A stretch of 64,000 nucleotides of DNA from Morchella semilibera (lineage: Eukaryota > Ascomycota > Pezizomycetes > Pezizales > Morchellaceae). Positions within the stretch are counted from its first letter, which is position 1. Each line of letters begins with the position of its first letter. A model generated the notes under the pieces. That model did not search any database and was not told the origin of the DNA. It saw nothing but the letters and a program-made list of their open reading frames with translations. The DNA is taken from assembly GCA_009192285.1 (NCBI GenBank), contig WBVU01000011.1, forward strand, positions 1,732,668 to 1,796,667, read 5' to 3'. Below are positions 45,456-56,252 of the stretch, piece by piece. A program made the translations under genes and the position numbers.

Positions 45456-46759
45456 ATGAGCTCCCCAAAGAGAAGAATAGAAACAGACGTACGTTCCAGG
45501 GACCTTATTTGGGGATCATCTACCCTTGCACCACACTTTATTCTCTGCTAACAGCTTATCTTTTAGGTCATGAGGTACCACAACACGTCCCCGTCCCCTC
45601 TACCACCGCAATTCCGCGACCCTGTGCAACTCGTGTGCCTTTCCCCCAATTTCCGTTAACGTTGCTGACTGACCACGCATACAGGCTGTAAGTTCTTTGA
45701 AGCTTCCGAAACAAGCGAGTGAGGCCCCGATATTGACCTTTTACTAGCTTGATGAGTGACTATGAAGTTACCCTCGTCAATGATAATAGTAAGCCCCCCC
45801 CCCGGGCAACCAAGGGAGCTTTGAAACTCCCTCCGGTATAACGTCACTAATACGCCCCCCTCCCCCCACAGTGTAAACCTAGCCCTCTCAAACTCTTTCT
45901 TTCCCCACAACTTCTCACATGACGCAGGCAGGAATTCTACGTCCGGTTCAAGGCCGAAGAGAGTATTTCGTACCTCCTCTCCCCCCACCCCCCCCCCCAC
46001 CACACCTTGTGCTTTTTCGCGCTTTCCCGGTGGTGCGCATGGCTTAGCCGTCGGGCCGCGCGCACACCCCCGAAACGGAATGGGAGGCGTGGGCATTCTG
46101 GAAACAGATTTGCCGGGCAAATCACGAGTAAAAAAAAAAAAAAAAAATTCAACTAACTTAGTGCACAGCTCCCTTCGCCGGTGGCAACTGGAAGGTGCAT
46201 GTCGAGCTCCCCGACCAGTATCCATACAAGAGTCCCTCGATCGGCTTCGTGAACCGCATCTTCCACCCAAATATTGACGAACTGTGGGTCCCTATCTCTC
46301 TCGCCCGGTCACATACACTCCCGGAATATAGAGGGGAAACAGAGAATTGATGCAGTAATGAGGTTAGAAGCGGAAGTGTCTGTCTTGACGTCATCAACCA
46401 GACATGGTCACCCATGTTTGACATGATCAATATCTTTGAGGTGTTCCTACCGCAGCTCCTGCGCTACCCCAACCCTACAGATCCCCTAAACGGAGAGGCG
46501 GCGGCTCTGTTAATGAGGGAACCGAGGCAATACGACATCAAGGTTAAGGGTAAGTTTGGCTAGAGGAGAGGGGGCTTCTGATCCTATCAATTCTCCAGAA
46601 GCTAATGGGAGGTGGGTGTCAATAGAGTATGTCAATAAATACGCAACTAGAGAAGCTGCCGACGCTGCCACAGACGAGTCCGAAAGCGATGACGACATGT
46701 CGTCTGTTGGATCATTTGATTCCGGGGATGAGGAGCCTGCTGGTACCATGGAGGTCTGA
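45456..46759 (+). CDS. UBC8: Ubiquitin-conjugating enzyme E2, UBC8/UBE2H type, with micro-exons
   Basis: Nine exons: 45456-45488 (33 nt), 45567-45574 (8), 45685-45687 (3), 45748-45788 (41), 45872 (1), 45928-45962 (35), 46169-46283 (115), 46368-46549 (182) and 46626-46759 (134); 183 residues. The E2 accepts ubiquitin from E1 on its active Cys; in yeast Ubc8 serves the GID ligase that degrades gluconeogenic enzymes. Spliced sequence: [47 protein letters not shown], the HPN motif FHPNID, active Cys84 in [15 protein letters not shown], then [13 protein letters not shown] and an acidic tail [11 protein letters not shown]. All introns are GT-AG. The frame and the conserved residues are only obtained with the 8-, 3- and 1-nt exons; the single T makes the ATG codon of VNDNMQEF. 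The 3-nt exon could be skipped in frame; skipping the 1-nt exon would shift the frame. The family assignment is secure. Confidence 0.92.
45567..45574 (+). other. 8-nt micro-exon of UBC8
   Basis: GTCATGAG between acceptor TCTTTTAG (with TGCTAACA branch) and donor GTACCA. Encodes V, M and two bases of R. Confidence 0.8.
45685..45687 (+). other. 3-nt micro-exon of UBC8
   Basis: GCT between GCATACAG (CTGAC branch about 15 nt upstream) and GTAAGT. It completes R and starts L so that MRLLMSD is formed; without it the protein would read MSLMSD. Confidence 0.65.
45872..45872 (+). other. Single-nucleotide exon of UBC8
   Basis: One T between CCCCACAG (CACTAATA branch upstream) and GTAAAC. It supplies the middle base of the Met codon in VNDNMQEF. 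I found no donor/acceptor pair in this interval that restores the frame without it. Confidence 0.65.
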
Positions 46760-47662
46760 CAGAAAATGCTTCTCACTAATTATCATTATTTATACTCCCC
46801 GAAGGACGTGCTCCGGTAATCGGAACGACTCTCTGGTAACTCGGCATTTTGTGTTGTGGTCATTACTCCTGGCGTTTACCCTCTTGTTTTTTATTTACTC
46901 TTTTTCTACTCTTTTTCTCCCCCCCCCCCCTTTTTTTTGTTTCTCTTCTTTGTTTTTATCGTCGTGAGGAATCTCTCTTTTAGTCATAGTGTTGTTCCCC
47001 CCGTGTCTGTGTCTGGTGTGTGTGCATCCTGGAATATGGAATTAAGGAGTTTTGTTGTTTTGTTACCAATCAAGCACCTCTTTATCGGAGGGGGAAGGCG
47101 AAGACTGTGGGTATCTCTGGATGATTTAGTGAGTAGGACAGGACAGTAGTACATGTAGTTGAGGTGATTTAAGCCGGTGGTGATGTGTCTGTATGGCGAG
47201 TGATATCCTGCACGTTTTTCTCTTTTCCTTTTTCTTCGGAAGTATATATACCACAATACCATCTCAACGCTTCACGGGTGAATGGGTGGGACAGACTGAG
47301 GGGAGGAGGGAACCTGTGTCTGCGTTCCTGGCTATTGATATGTTTTCCGCCTGCTACAAAAACTACATGTACATATGTACGTCATTTTTTCTTGCTACGA
47401 GTGATATATCATGAACCAGCAACACACAACACCTGCACCCGCTAACTAAAAGGGCTGGCTAATAGACCAATGACCAAAACAGCAAGAACCCCGGAAAGCC
47501 ATAATCAATTCCTCCTTCTATAAAAAAAAAACATACACCGCTATGCTTTCTAAATACCTTATCAGACAGCGTAGTACATCACAACCCCCCCCCCCCCCTA
47601 AATCACTACTTCACATAGTAAAAGAGGGAAAACGGGGGGAGTCCTGGTTTTGGTTCTGGTTC
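46760..47662. other. Intergenic between convergent UBC8 and PAP2 genes
   Basis: T/C-rich 3' flank of UBC8 and 3' flank of the phosphatase, with TACATGTA at about 47152 and 47365 and a C-run at 47586-47599. No gene recognised. Confidence 0.55.
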
Positions 47663-48825
47663 CTACGAACGTGGCAGGCCCAGTTCCGGGTCCGGGCTGT
47701 CGGCGCGGCGAGGGAGCATCTCGAAGTCGCCTCGCGAGTCGCCGCCCAGCTTACTGCTGGGCTCGTCGTCGTCGTCGTCTTCGCCGTGCTTGAAGGGGAT
47801 GCTACAGTGCTTGCTGGATAGAGGAGGGAAGTAGCGTCGCTGGGGAGGGGATATTGTGTCAGCACCACCGCTCACTCGTCCGCACCATGCACACTCACAT
47901 AACTGTAGTAGCCCACCGCCATGCCAATCAGGCTGCCCACACACACATCAAACACATCATGGCGATAGTCCTCCGTCCTGCTCACGGTGATGAGCGTCGC
48001 GCCCACGGCGGGCAGGCCCGCAAGCACCACGATTGCCATGGCGGCGCCGCGCCTGAAGGCGCGGAGCTGCCCGGCCAGGAACAGGGCGAGGTATCCCAAG
48101 CCGCCCCAGGAGAAGCTGCTGTGGCCGCTGGGGAAGGAGCGGAAGCCGTCGTGCAGCGTGTGGTGGTCCGTCTGCGCGCACACCTCCCACGTCACGAGCT
48201 GGTGCTCGGGCGTGCCGGGGCGCGGGAGGCAGCGCGCGATCAGGTCGGGCCGCGGCCGCCCGACGCCGTTCTTGATGAGGTCTGTGATGAAGGTGGTGAG
48301 GCTGAGGGAGATTGTGAGGCCGAGGAGGGAGACGTGGAGCAGGTGGAGGCGCTGCGGCGTGGTCAGGCGCTTCCTGTGCGGGGTGAGGAGCGTGTAGAGG
48401 ATTATTGTGAGGAGGGGGAGGCCGATGGTGAGGGTGAGGAGCATGGGGACTGGGACTCGCTCGAGCTCGGCGTGGGGGTATTGGATGTCCCGGTTGTCGA
48501 GACTTGGGGGGTGGGTTTAGTCTTGTGGTCATAGCCCGGAGGAGGAGGAAGGGCGTACCTGAACATGCGGTGGAAGGGCTCGAAGAAGGTGATGGCGAGG
48601 TTCTGGAGAGCGAGCATGAGCACACCGAGCCAGTCTGGGGCATAAGATCTCTGTTTTTGGGGCAAGAGGAGGTCAGGAGCTGTCAGTGCTGTGGTACTGA
48701 AGAGTGGGCTGTAGAGTAGAGTAGAATAGATTATATATTGTATATACTCACGTATATATGTGAATATATTCAATTTGAGGGCATGGAGGCAGCCAGACCT
48801 GCCAGAATCGACGGAGGGTGCCCAT
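47663..48825 (-). CDS. PAP2-family lipid phosphatase (diacylglycerol pyrophosphate phosphatase-like)
   Basis: Four exons on the minus strand: 48825-48752, 48648-48559, 48502-47899 and 47839-47663; 314 residues. The three PAP2 signature motifs are intact: KNGVGRPRPD (KxxxxxxRP), FPSGHSSFSW (PSGH) and SRTEDYRHDVFDV (SRxxxxxHxxxD). About six hydrophobic segments surround them, e.g. LGVLMLALQNLAITFF and MLLTLTIGLPLLTIILY. This is the fungal DPP1/LPP1 layout; such enzymes remove phosphate from diacylglycerol pyrophosphate, phosphatidate and related lipids at the vacuole or Golgi. The tail is acidic (EDDDDDEPS). The first intron acceptor (ACAGAG) was chosen to keep SYAPDW in frame; the N-terminal 25 residues are the least certain part, and an in-frame ATG at 48876 would add 17. 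The gene is divergent from MED7. Confidence 0.88.
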
Positions 48826-49217
48826 TACACCGGACCCGTCGTGGTAACGGGCCTTTGCCGTGGCGGAGCCGGGCATTGGGAGCAGTGCGGCCGTGAACGG
48901 ATGAGTGAGTGAGTGAGCGAGTGGTGGTTGTGGCTGCGGTGATGTCGGTTTTTGGTTGTTTTTGGTGTTTTTGGTGTTTTTGGTTGTTTTTGGTTGTTTG
49001 CTGTTCGGGGCCCACGGGAATCGAACTGAAGCTGCGGGTGGAATGGTAGTGCTGACATGTACGCCCTCAGCTGAACTTCCACTCCCCCCCCAAGCGGTCA
49101 ACAACAGAAGAACAACACCAAACAAACCCTTGCATATCCATCATCAACCTTCACCTCCGGTCAGTCCACAATCCACAAGCCCGCAAACCCGCAAAATACC
49201 TCACACACACACAACAA
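48826..49217. promoter_or_regulatory. Shared divergent promoter of the PAP2 phosphatase and MED7
   Basis: About 390 nt between two divergent start codons. It includes GTGA repeats (48901-48920) and a minisatellite of GTTTTTGGT-like units (about 48947-49000). Confidence 0.5.
48947..49000. repeat. Short minisatellite, TTTTTGGTG/TTTTTGGTTG units
   Basis: Five to six units of 9-10 nt in direct succession within the divergent promoter. Confidence 0.8.
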
Positions 49218-50017
49218 ATGGCCGACCAACCCCCCGGAGCGCTCTCGGCAGCCTTCCCGCCGCCCCCAACCTTCTTCAAGCACTTCACGGCCGAGAACCT
49301 CGCGGCGCTCAAGGAGCTGAGGGCCGCCCTCCCCGACGGGACACTCCCGCCCGCCGAGCAGCTCCCGGAGGAGCTCAAGTGTCTGGTGCCCCCGCCGCTG
49401 CCAGAGGGCGGGTACCGCGCGTTCGGCGATACCTGGACAGTATGCTGCTCCCCTCCCCCCTCCCCCTCCCCCCCCCCCTCTATGGAATATGATTGTTATG
49501 AATTAAAAAAAAAATACAAATACAAATCTTTCTCTCTCTCTCTCTCGCACAGATCCCCGAGATCTACCCCTCCCTGATCCAGGCCGGGATCCAGCAGCTG
49601 TACCCCGAGGGCCCCTTCGACCGGACGCTGGAGCTGCGGCGCCTGGCGCAGTCGCTGCTGCTCAACTACCTCGAGCTCGTGGGCGTCATGGGCATGGCGC
49701 CCGACCAGTTCCACGAGAAGACGGCCGCAATCGAGACGATCCTCTTCAACATGCACCACCTCATCAACGAGTACCGGCCGCACCAGGCGCGCGAGACGCT
49801 GTGCCTGCGCATGGAGGAGCAGCTGGAGAAGATTCGTAGGGAGACGGAGGAGAATCGGGGCGCGGTGGCGCGCATCGAGGAGGTGCTGGCGGGGATGGCG
49901 GGCGTGGGAGAGAGGGCTGAGGCGACGGTGGGGGGCGGGGCGGTGGCGGCGGCGGCGGCGGTGGTGGTGGGGAGGGGGGGGAAGGGGAGGGGAGTGCGAG
50001 GAGGAGAGGAGGAGTAG
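49218..50017 (+). CDS. MED7: Mediator complex subunit MED7
   Basis: Two exons, 49218-49439 and 49553-50017, joined in phase 0 over a 113-nt C/T-rich intron; 228 residues. MED7 pairs with MED21 at the hinge of the Mediator middle module and links activators to RNA polymerase II. Family features: the N-terminal Pro-rich motif with AAFPPPPTFFKHFT, the PPPLPEGGYRAFGD block, IYPSLIQAGIQQLYP, LLLNYLELVGVM and the long coiled-coil RPHQARETL...EEQLEKIRRETEE. The C-terminal 35 residues are Ala/Gly/Val-rich low complexity and weakly conserved. Confidence 0.92.
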
Positions 50018-50458
50018 GGCTGTGGCGAGGGATAGGGAGGCGTGGAGGATGTTGGGGTTGTGAGGAGTTTTCTGGGTTGTTTTTTTTTTTTTCGTTTCGT
50101 TCTTTCTTTCGCCCCCCCCCCTCTCCTCCTTTTGTTTTACTTTCTTTTTCCCCCCCCGTTTAAAGGAGTTTTGGGAGTCTGTGTTGGGGGGCAAACACAA
50201 TGTAAATAATAGGAATAATAGCGATCAACTGACCAGGCTTAGAGACGAAGTATTGGGAAATCAAATCCGCTCTCTATCGAGGACTGACAGAGATTTTTAG
50301 CCTAGGTACCTTTATTCAATATCTCTTGACTCGATCTTTTCAAAAGCAAGTGCACGCATAAGTCAACACAGCTTCACAAATTCTCACTCGCCCAGAACCA
50401 ATGCCAATATATTGTTTTTTATTTATTTACTCTACCCTATCTACCCCCCTCTCCCGCT
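50018..50458. other. Intergenic between convergent MED7 and ADE13 genes
   Basis: T- and C-runs (50078-50160) and AT-rich sequence. Nothing else. Confidence 0.6.
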
Positions 50459-52043
50459 CTAAACATTCAACTCGCTCACCTCCCCACTCAACTGGCCCCT
50501 CCACGGCTCCAGCGCGGCCGCCACCTCCCTCTCCACAAATCTGACCGTCTGCTCGGGCGCGCGGCCCACAAACGTCTTGGGGTCCATGAGCACGTCGATC
50601 TCGGACCATATGGGCTTGAAGAAGTCGTCGCGCTTGATGCGGTCGATGAGGTCGTTGTCGCGGCCCTGCTGCTTGACGACGGCGCTGGCCTCGTGCGACA
50701 GCACGCGGATGCGCTCGTGGGCGTCCTGGCGCGAGGCCCCGAGCGCGACCATGCGCATGATGAAGTTCTCGGTGGCCATGAAGGGGAGCTCCTCGCGGAT
50801 GCGGCGCGCAATCACGGCGGGGTAGACGACGAGGCCGCTGACGACGTTGTCGAGGATGCGGAGGAGGACGTCGGTGGTGAGGAAGGCGTGGGGGATGTCG
50901 ATGCGGCGGATTGCGCTGAGGGGGGTTGTGTTAGGTCTCGAGTGGTGGTGGTGTCATTGACATCGGTTGGGAGGGGAACTCACGAGTCATCAAGGGTCCT
51001 CTCGAACCACTGCGCAGAGTAAGTGTCCAGCGCGTCCTTGCACAGGTTCGCCAGATGCCTCCCCAGCGAGCACATGCGCTCACTCCGCATGGGGTTCCTC
51101 TTGTAGGCCATGGCCGAGCTGCCAATCTGGTCCTTCTCAAAGGGCTCCTCCATCTCCTTTGTGGCGGCCAGATGCCTGATATCGCCGCCGATCCTCTGGC
51201 AGGTTGCGCCAAAGCTGCTCATGGCCGCGATGACGTCCGCGTCGACCTTGCGGCTGTAGGTCTGGCTGGTGACGGGGTATGCGTACTCGAAGCCGGCCAT
51301 CTGCGTGACGAGGCGGTCGAGCTCCTCGACCTTGTCGTGGTCGCCGCCAAAGATTGCGAGGAAGGAGGCCTGGGTGCCCGTGGTCCCCTTTGCGCCGCGG
51401 AAGCCGAGGTCGCCGTGTGCGCGCGTGAGGTTGCGCAGGTCCCAGAGCAGGTCCTGGATCCAGAGGGTGGCGCGCTTGCCGACGGTGGTGAGCTGCGCGG
51501 GCTGGTAGTGGGTGTAGCCGAGTGCGGGGAGGTCCTTGTGGGCGAGGGCGAAGGTGGAGAGTTTGTGGATCACGTTGGAGAGCTTTGGGAGGACGATCTC
51601 GAGGCCGCGGCGGAGGAAGATGAGGTCCGCGTTGTCTGTGCAGTAGCAGCTTGTGGCTGTTTAGGGGGTGGGGGGGTATTATTAGCTGCAGCGATGCAAA
51701 TTGATGGAGCAAACATAACATGCATACCCCCCCAGTGGATGATTCCCGCAGCTGCAGGGGCAACCTGGCCAAAGGCGTGAACGTGGGCCATGACATCGTG
51801 ACGGCGGCGCTTCTCCTCCTCCTCTGCGACCTTGAAGTCTTCGGGGGTGAGGTCGAGATGGGCCTCCATCTGTGTTATTGCCTCGTCGGAGATTGGGAGG
51901 CCGAGCTGCTTCTCGGCCTTTGCGAGCCAGACCCAGAGCTGGCGCCAGGTGCGGAAGCGGGTCTTGTTTGAGAAGAGCTGGGCCATCTCTGGGGAGGCAT
52001 AGCGGGAGGCGAGGGGTGTCTGGTAGATGTCGTTGTTGGCCAT
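50459..52043 (-). CDS. ADE13: Adenylosuccinate lyase
   Basis: Three exons on the minus strand: 52043-51728, 51656-50984 and 50915-50459; 481 residues. The enzyme releases fumarate from SAICAR and from adenylosuccinate, serving two steps of purine synthesis. Blocks seen: [37 protein letters not shown] (over intron 1), [14 protein letters not shown], the fumarate-lyase signature [15 protein letters not shown], and [14 protein letters not shown] (over intron 2). The catalytic His in the AHVH and THYQPAQ regions and the flexible Ser loop are intact. Length equals the family's usual size. Confidence 0.96.
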
Positions 52044-52875
52044 TGTGGGTGAGGGTGAGGATGGGGATTGAGGGATTGAGGATTGAGGGGATTGAGGGGA
52101 TGATGAGATGAAGAGAAGAAGAAGAGGTGAGGTCAGAAGATGATCTCAGGGCCAATGACAATTTGTGCGGGTGGGGCAGGAAAATCTCGTTACCCCCCAT
52201 CTAATCTAAATCTAATCTAATCTAAATCTAGATGAAGATCCCCTACAATCAGTTGCTATCTTATCTTATCAGCGCGATCAGTAGGCGGAGATGCAGGGAC
52301 CAAAACGTCAATTCCAAGGGCGATGGCGTGCTCAACGTCAATAAGACGGAATGAGAGAAAAAAATACCCACCCCACACAGCACAGCACACAGCATGGCAA
52401 GGGGCCTTGTTTGTAATTCGAATGGTAATAGAAATGGAAAAGAAGAAAAGAAGAAAAGAAGAAAAGAAGTAGAAAAAAAAGAGTGAGGGAGTACGTGAAT
52501 GCCCACCCAACACATTGGACCAATGATCGCTGGACCCAAAAAGAAAAGTAGTAAAAGGTTTATCCGTTCCTTCCCCTACATGATTAAATCCCCCCCCCCC
52601 CCTCTCTCCCCCATTTCCCCGGGTCACTCTCCCGGGTCTCTCGCAATTAAGCCGAAGGGGGAAAGGAAGGAAAAAAAAGTCTTATTAGTCAATTGGTGGA
52701 ATTCTGGCTAGAACTCGAGTCTGTTACAAAGCAGGAATCTTTTTTCGTAAAAAAAAAAGTATATACCCAAGTCCTTTCTCTCTCCCCCTTCCTTCCTTCC
52801 TCCTCCTTCACTCCTCCTCCTCCTCCTCCTCCTCCTCTCCCTTCTCACCCATCCTCACTCACCCCCCCAAACAAG
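52044..52875. other. Divergent intergenic between ADE13 and MET10
   Basis: About 830 nt with AATCTA repeats near 52200-52230, an A/G-rich stretch (52430-52485), a C-run at 52590-52601, and a C/T leader with a CTCCTC array (52795-52840) just before MET10. Confidence 0.6.
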
Positions 52876-55800
52876 ATGCGTCTCCAGGCCCCAGAGACCG
52901 GTGGCTCTCCCTCAATCTTCAGTATCCAGGAACAGGCCCTCGCCGAAGCCCTCTCCCATCCCAATGGCATAAAGACTCCTCTGGACAAAATCTCCCCCGT
53001 ATTCCCCTTCACCAACCAGGACATCTCCCGCATCTCTGGGAAAACAACCTACACGACCGCGCAGACCCTCGTCCAGCAGGTGGCCTACACCCTCTCGGAC
53101 AAGCTCTTCTCCTACTCCCCCGCCACATTCGACCTCGACGCCGCCGCAACCTCATGGTCCTCCGCCTCCCGGCCCAACGGCCGTGGCGCCGTCACCTCCG
53201 TCAACGCGATGGAGACCCGCCTCGGTGCCGCCAACGTCCTCCTCGGATACGTCTTCTCGCCCGACGTGAGCGCCGAGAAGCGGGCCGTCGCAAAGTCAAT
53301 CATTGCCTCGACGGCCTCCCTGCTGCCCATGCGCCCCGCCCTCCACCAATTGGCCGCCGCATACCATGATGCCAGCCCCTTCGTGGCCCATGTCGCCGCC
53401 GTCGACCTCGACGCCAGCTCCGGGAAGATGGTCAGCGACTACAGTGGGGCCGTGACGGTCGCGCAGGAGACTGGGGTCGCGCTCGTCGCCTCCTTCTCGG
53501 CGCACGAGGCGCAGCACATGGCGCTGTTTGCGACGCTGATGGCCACCGTCCTCCCGACTGTTCACATCTATGACGGTGTCGCCGTCTCCCGCGAGAGCAT
53601 AAAGGTGACGGATGCGCTCGAGCAGGGCAGGCTGCAGAGCGTCTTTGACGGCATCCTCGCAGAGCAGGCAGAGGTCAATGGAGGAGGGTCAAAGGCTGAC
53701 CAGGCAGCAAAGGTCAATGGGATCCTCAAGAGCCTGAACGCAGAGCTGGGAACCGCATACTCAATGTTCGAGTACGAGGGCCACCCGGAGCCCGATGCCG
53801 TCCTCGTCGTCTTTGGATCAGTAGAGAGTTCCCTAGCCACTCAGGTCGCCGCCGGTCTCTCAAAGACCGGAGAGAAGGTCGGTGTCGTCGTGGTCCGTGT
53901 ATATCGTCCATTCTCCGAATCCTACTTCCTCGAGGCCCTCCCCAAGAGCGTCAAGCGCATCGCGGTCCTCGGCCAGGTCAATGATCAGACCGCAGTCAAT
54001 GACCAGACCGTGCGGAGCGCCCTCTGGACCGACGTCGTCGCCGCCACCTCCATGAGCGGCATCTGGGAGCTCCCCCCGCCCACCCTCGACGTAAAGTACG
54101 CCCGCGAGACCGTCTGGTCGCCCAAGCAGTTTGCCTGGATCTTTGATCAGATTGTGCGCAAGAACAGCGTCTCCATCGATATCCCGGAGGAGGCACTGAC
54201 CTCGGAGGCATCAAACATCGACTCCTTCGAGCTCCTGTCCGAGGAGGGCGCCAGCGCAAAGCAGTACATCTTCTGGGACCGCGACGACGCCGCCTCCGCC
54301 CCCGCCCCCGCCGTGATCGCAAAGGTCCTGTCCGAGGAGAACGCGGAAAAGAGCATCTCCTTCTCGGCCACCTACGACAATGTGCCCCTCGCCGGTGTCC
54401 TCCAGGCGGAGATCAAGTCGGCCAAACACTCTGTCGAGGCCTCCTTCCACGTCGAGTCCGCGGACGTCGTGGTGGTCAATGATATCGCCCTCCTCTCCGC
54501 ATTCGACATCCCCGCGCGCACCAGGGCCGCCACGGGATCAATCATCCTCAAATCCTCCATCAAGGACGAGGACCTCGAGAAGAAGCTCCCCGCCGCATTC
54601 AAGCGCGCAGTCGCCATAAAGGGGATCAACCTCGTCCTCCTGGACGTCCCAGAGGATGCCTCCGCCGCAGTAGAGAACGCACTCGTCCAGCTCTCCTTCC
54701 TGAGTGTCGCCGGTCTCTCCGCATCCCTCGAGAAGCTCTCCGCCGCAAACCAAGACTCCGAGGCCGTTCACACCGCATCTACCGCCCTCTCCACCGCCCT
54801 CCGAAAGGTCGAGGTACCCAAGGAATGGGCCTCCGCTGTCTCCGAGAGTGAAGGCACCGCCGCCCTCCCCGCCCTCCCCTCCGCCACCTCCTTCACCACA
54901 AACGACGAAAAGAACCCCGCAGAGCCAATCTTCCACCTCAAACCCACCTACTCCGCCGCCCAGACCCTCTCCTTCAAGGAGGCCTACGGCGCGCAATCCG
55001 CCCTCCGCCCCGACCTCGCCATGCGCAACTACGTCGTGAGGGTCAAGGAGAACAAGCGCCTCACCCCGTCCTACTACGACCGCAACATCTTCCACATCGA
55101 GTTCGACCTCAGCGGCACGGGGATGGAATACGGGATCGGCGAAGCGCTGGGCATCCACGCACAGAACGACGCCGCCAGCGTCGCCGCCTTCATCGACTTC
55201 TACGGGCTGGACGGCGACGCCATCGTCGAGGTCCCCTCGCGCGAGGACCCGGACGTGCTCGAGGTCCGCACCGTCTTCCAGGCCCTCGCCCAGAACGTGG
55301 ACATCTTCGGCAAGCCGCCCAAGCGCTTCTACGAGGCGCTCGCCGAGTACGCCGTCGACGACGCCGAGCGCAAGGCCCTGCTCACGCTGGCCTCCGCCGA
55401 GGGCGCCACAGAGTTCAAGCGCCGCGCAGAGGTCGACACGTGCACGTTCGCCGACATACTCGACGAGTTCCCCAGCGCGCGCCCAAGCTTCCATGACCTG
55501 GCGCGCATCGTGAGCCCGCTCAAGAGGCGCGAGTACAGCATTGCGTCGTCGCAGCAGGTGCACCCCAACGAGGTGCATCTGCTCATCGTGGTGGTCAACT
55601 GGACGGATTCAAAGGGGAGGGAGAGGTTCGGGCAGGCGTCCAGATGGCTCAGCCGGTTGGAGATTGGAGCGGAGGTCACGGTCAGTGTGAAGCCCAGTGT
55701 CATGAAGCTTCCACAGCTGTCTACTCAGGTTCGTATTCTCCTTCTTCTTCTCTACTCATTATATTGAACTACAGCTAACCCCATATATCCCAGCCCCTGA

Positions 55801-56252
55801 TCATGGCCGGCCTCGGCACAGGTCTCGCCCCCTTCCGCGCCTTCGTCCAGTACCGGGCGTGGCAAAAGTCGCAAGGCATCCCCATCGGCTCCGTGCTACT
55901 GTACATGGGCTCGCGCCACCAGCGCGAGGAGTATCTCTACGGCGAGGAATGGGAGGCCTACCAAGCAGCGGGCATCGTGACGCTCCTGGGGCGCGCCTTC
56001 TCGCGCGACCAGGCAGAGAAGATCTACATCCAGGACCGCATGCGCCAGACGCTCGACGACATCATCGACGCCTACACCAAGGAGGAGGGCGCCTTCTACC
56101 TGTGCGGGCCCACATGGCCCGTGCCCGACGTGACGGAGGTGCTGATGGAGGCGATTGTGGAGGGCGGGAAGAGGGAGGGGAGGAAGGTTGATGGGGCAAA
56201 GAAGATTGATGAGTTGAAGGATGTGGGGAGGTATGTTTTGGAGGTTTACTAG
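52876..56252 (+). CDS. MET10: Sulfite reductase (NADPH) flavoprotein alpha subunit
   Basis: Two exons, 52876-55728 and 55794-56252, joined in phase 0 across a 65-nt intron (GTTCGT, GCTAACC branch, CCCAG); 1,103 residues. The subunit carries electrons from NADPH over flavin to the hemoprotein subunit, which reduces sulfite to sulfide for Cys and Met synthesis. As in yeast Met10, the N-terminal two thirds is a pyruvate-ferredoxin-oxidoreductase-like region without a clear FMN site. The C-terminal third is a ferredoxin-NADP reductase module: RREYSIASSQ (FAD), GLGTGLAPFRAFV (NADPH, spliced from exon 2), YLCGPTWPV and the end RYVLEVY. Codon use is strongly C-biased, suggesting high expression. The start at 52876 (MRLQAPETGG) follows a C/T-rich leader; the frame is open further upstream, but that stretch is low complexity. 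Confidence 0.94.

Noticed and set aside
45789-45927. Single long intron or stwintron instead of a 1-nt exon in UBC8
   Set aside because: Removing the whole interval breaks the reading frame and loses the conserved Met; considered less likely than the 1-nt exon.
47854-48534. 226-codon plus-strand ORF over the PAP2 gene
   Set aside because: Ala/Gly/Glu-rich shadow of the phosphatase exon, which itself has all three PAP2 motifs.
49010-49040. GTTCGATTCCC on the minus strand, resembling a tRNA box B
   Set aside because: No box A or paired stems at the proper distance; it lies in the MED7/PAP2 promoter.
54538-55578. 346-codon ORF antisense to MET10
   Set aside because: Composed of Gly/Glu/Val/Leu-rich sequence that mirrors the strong third-position C bias of MET10; no family features.
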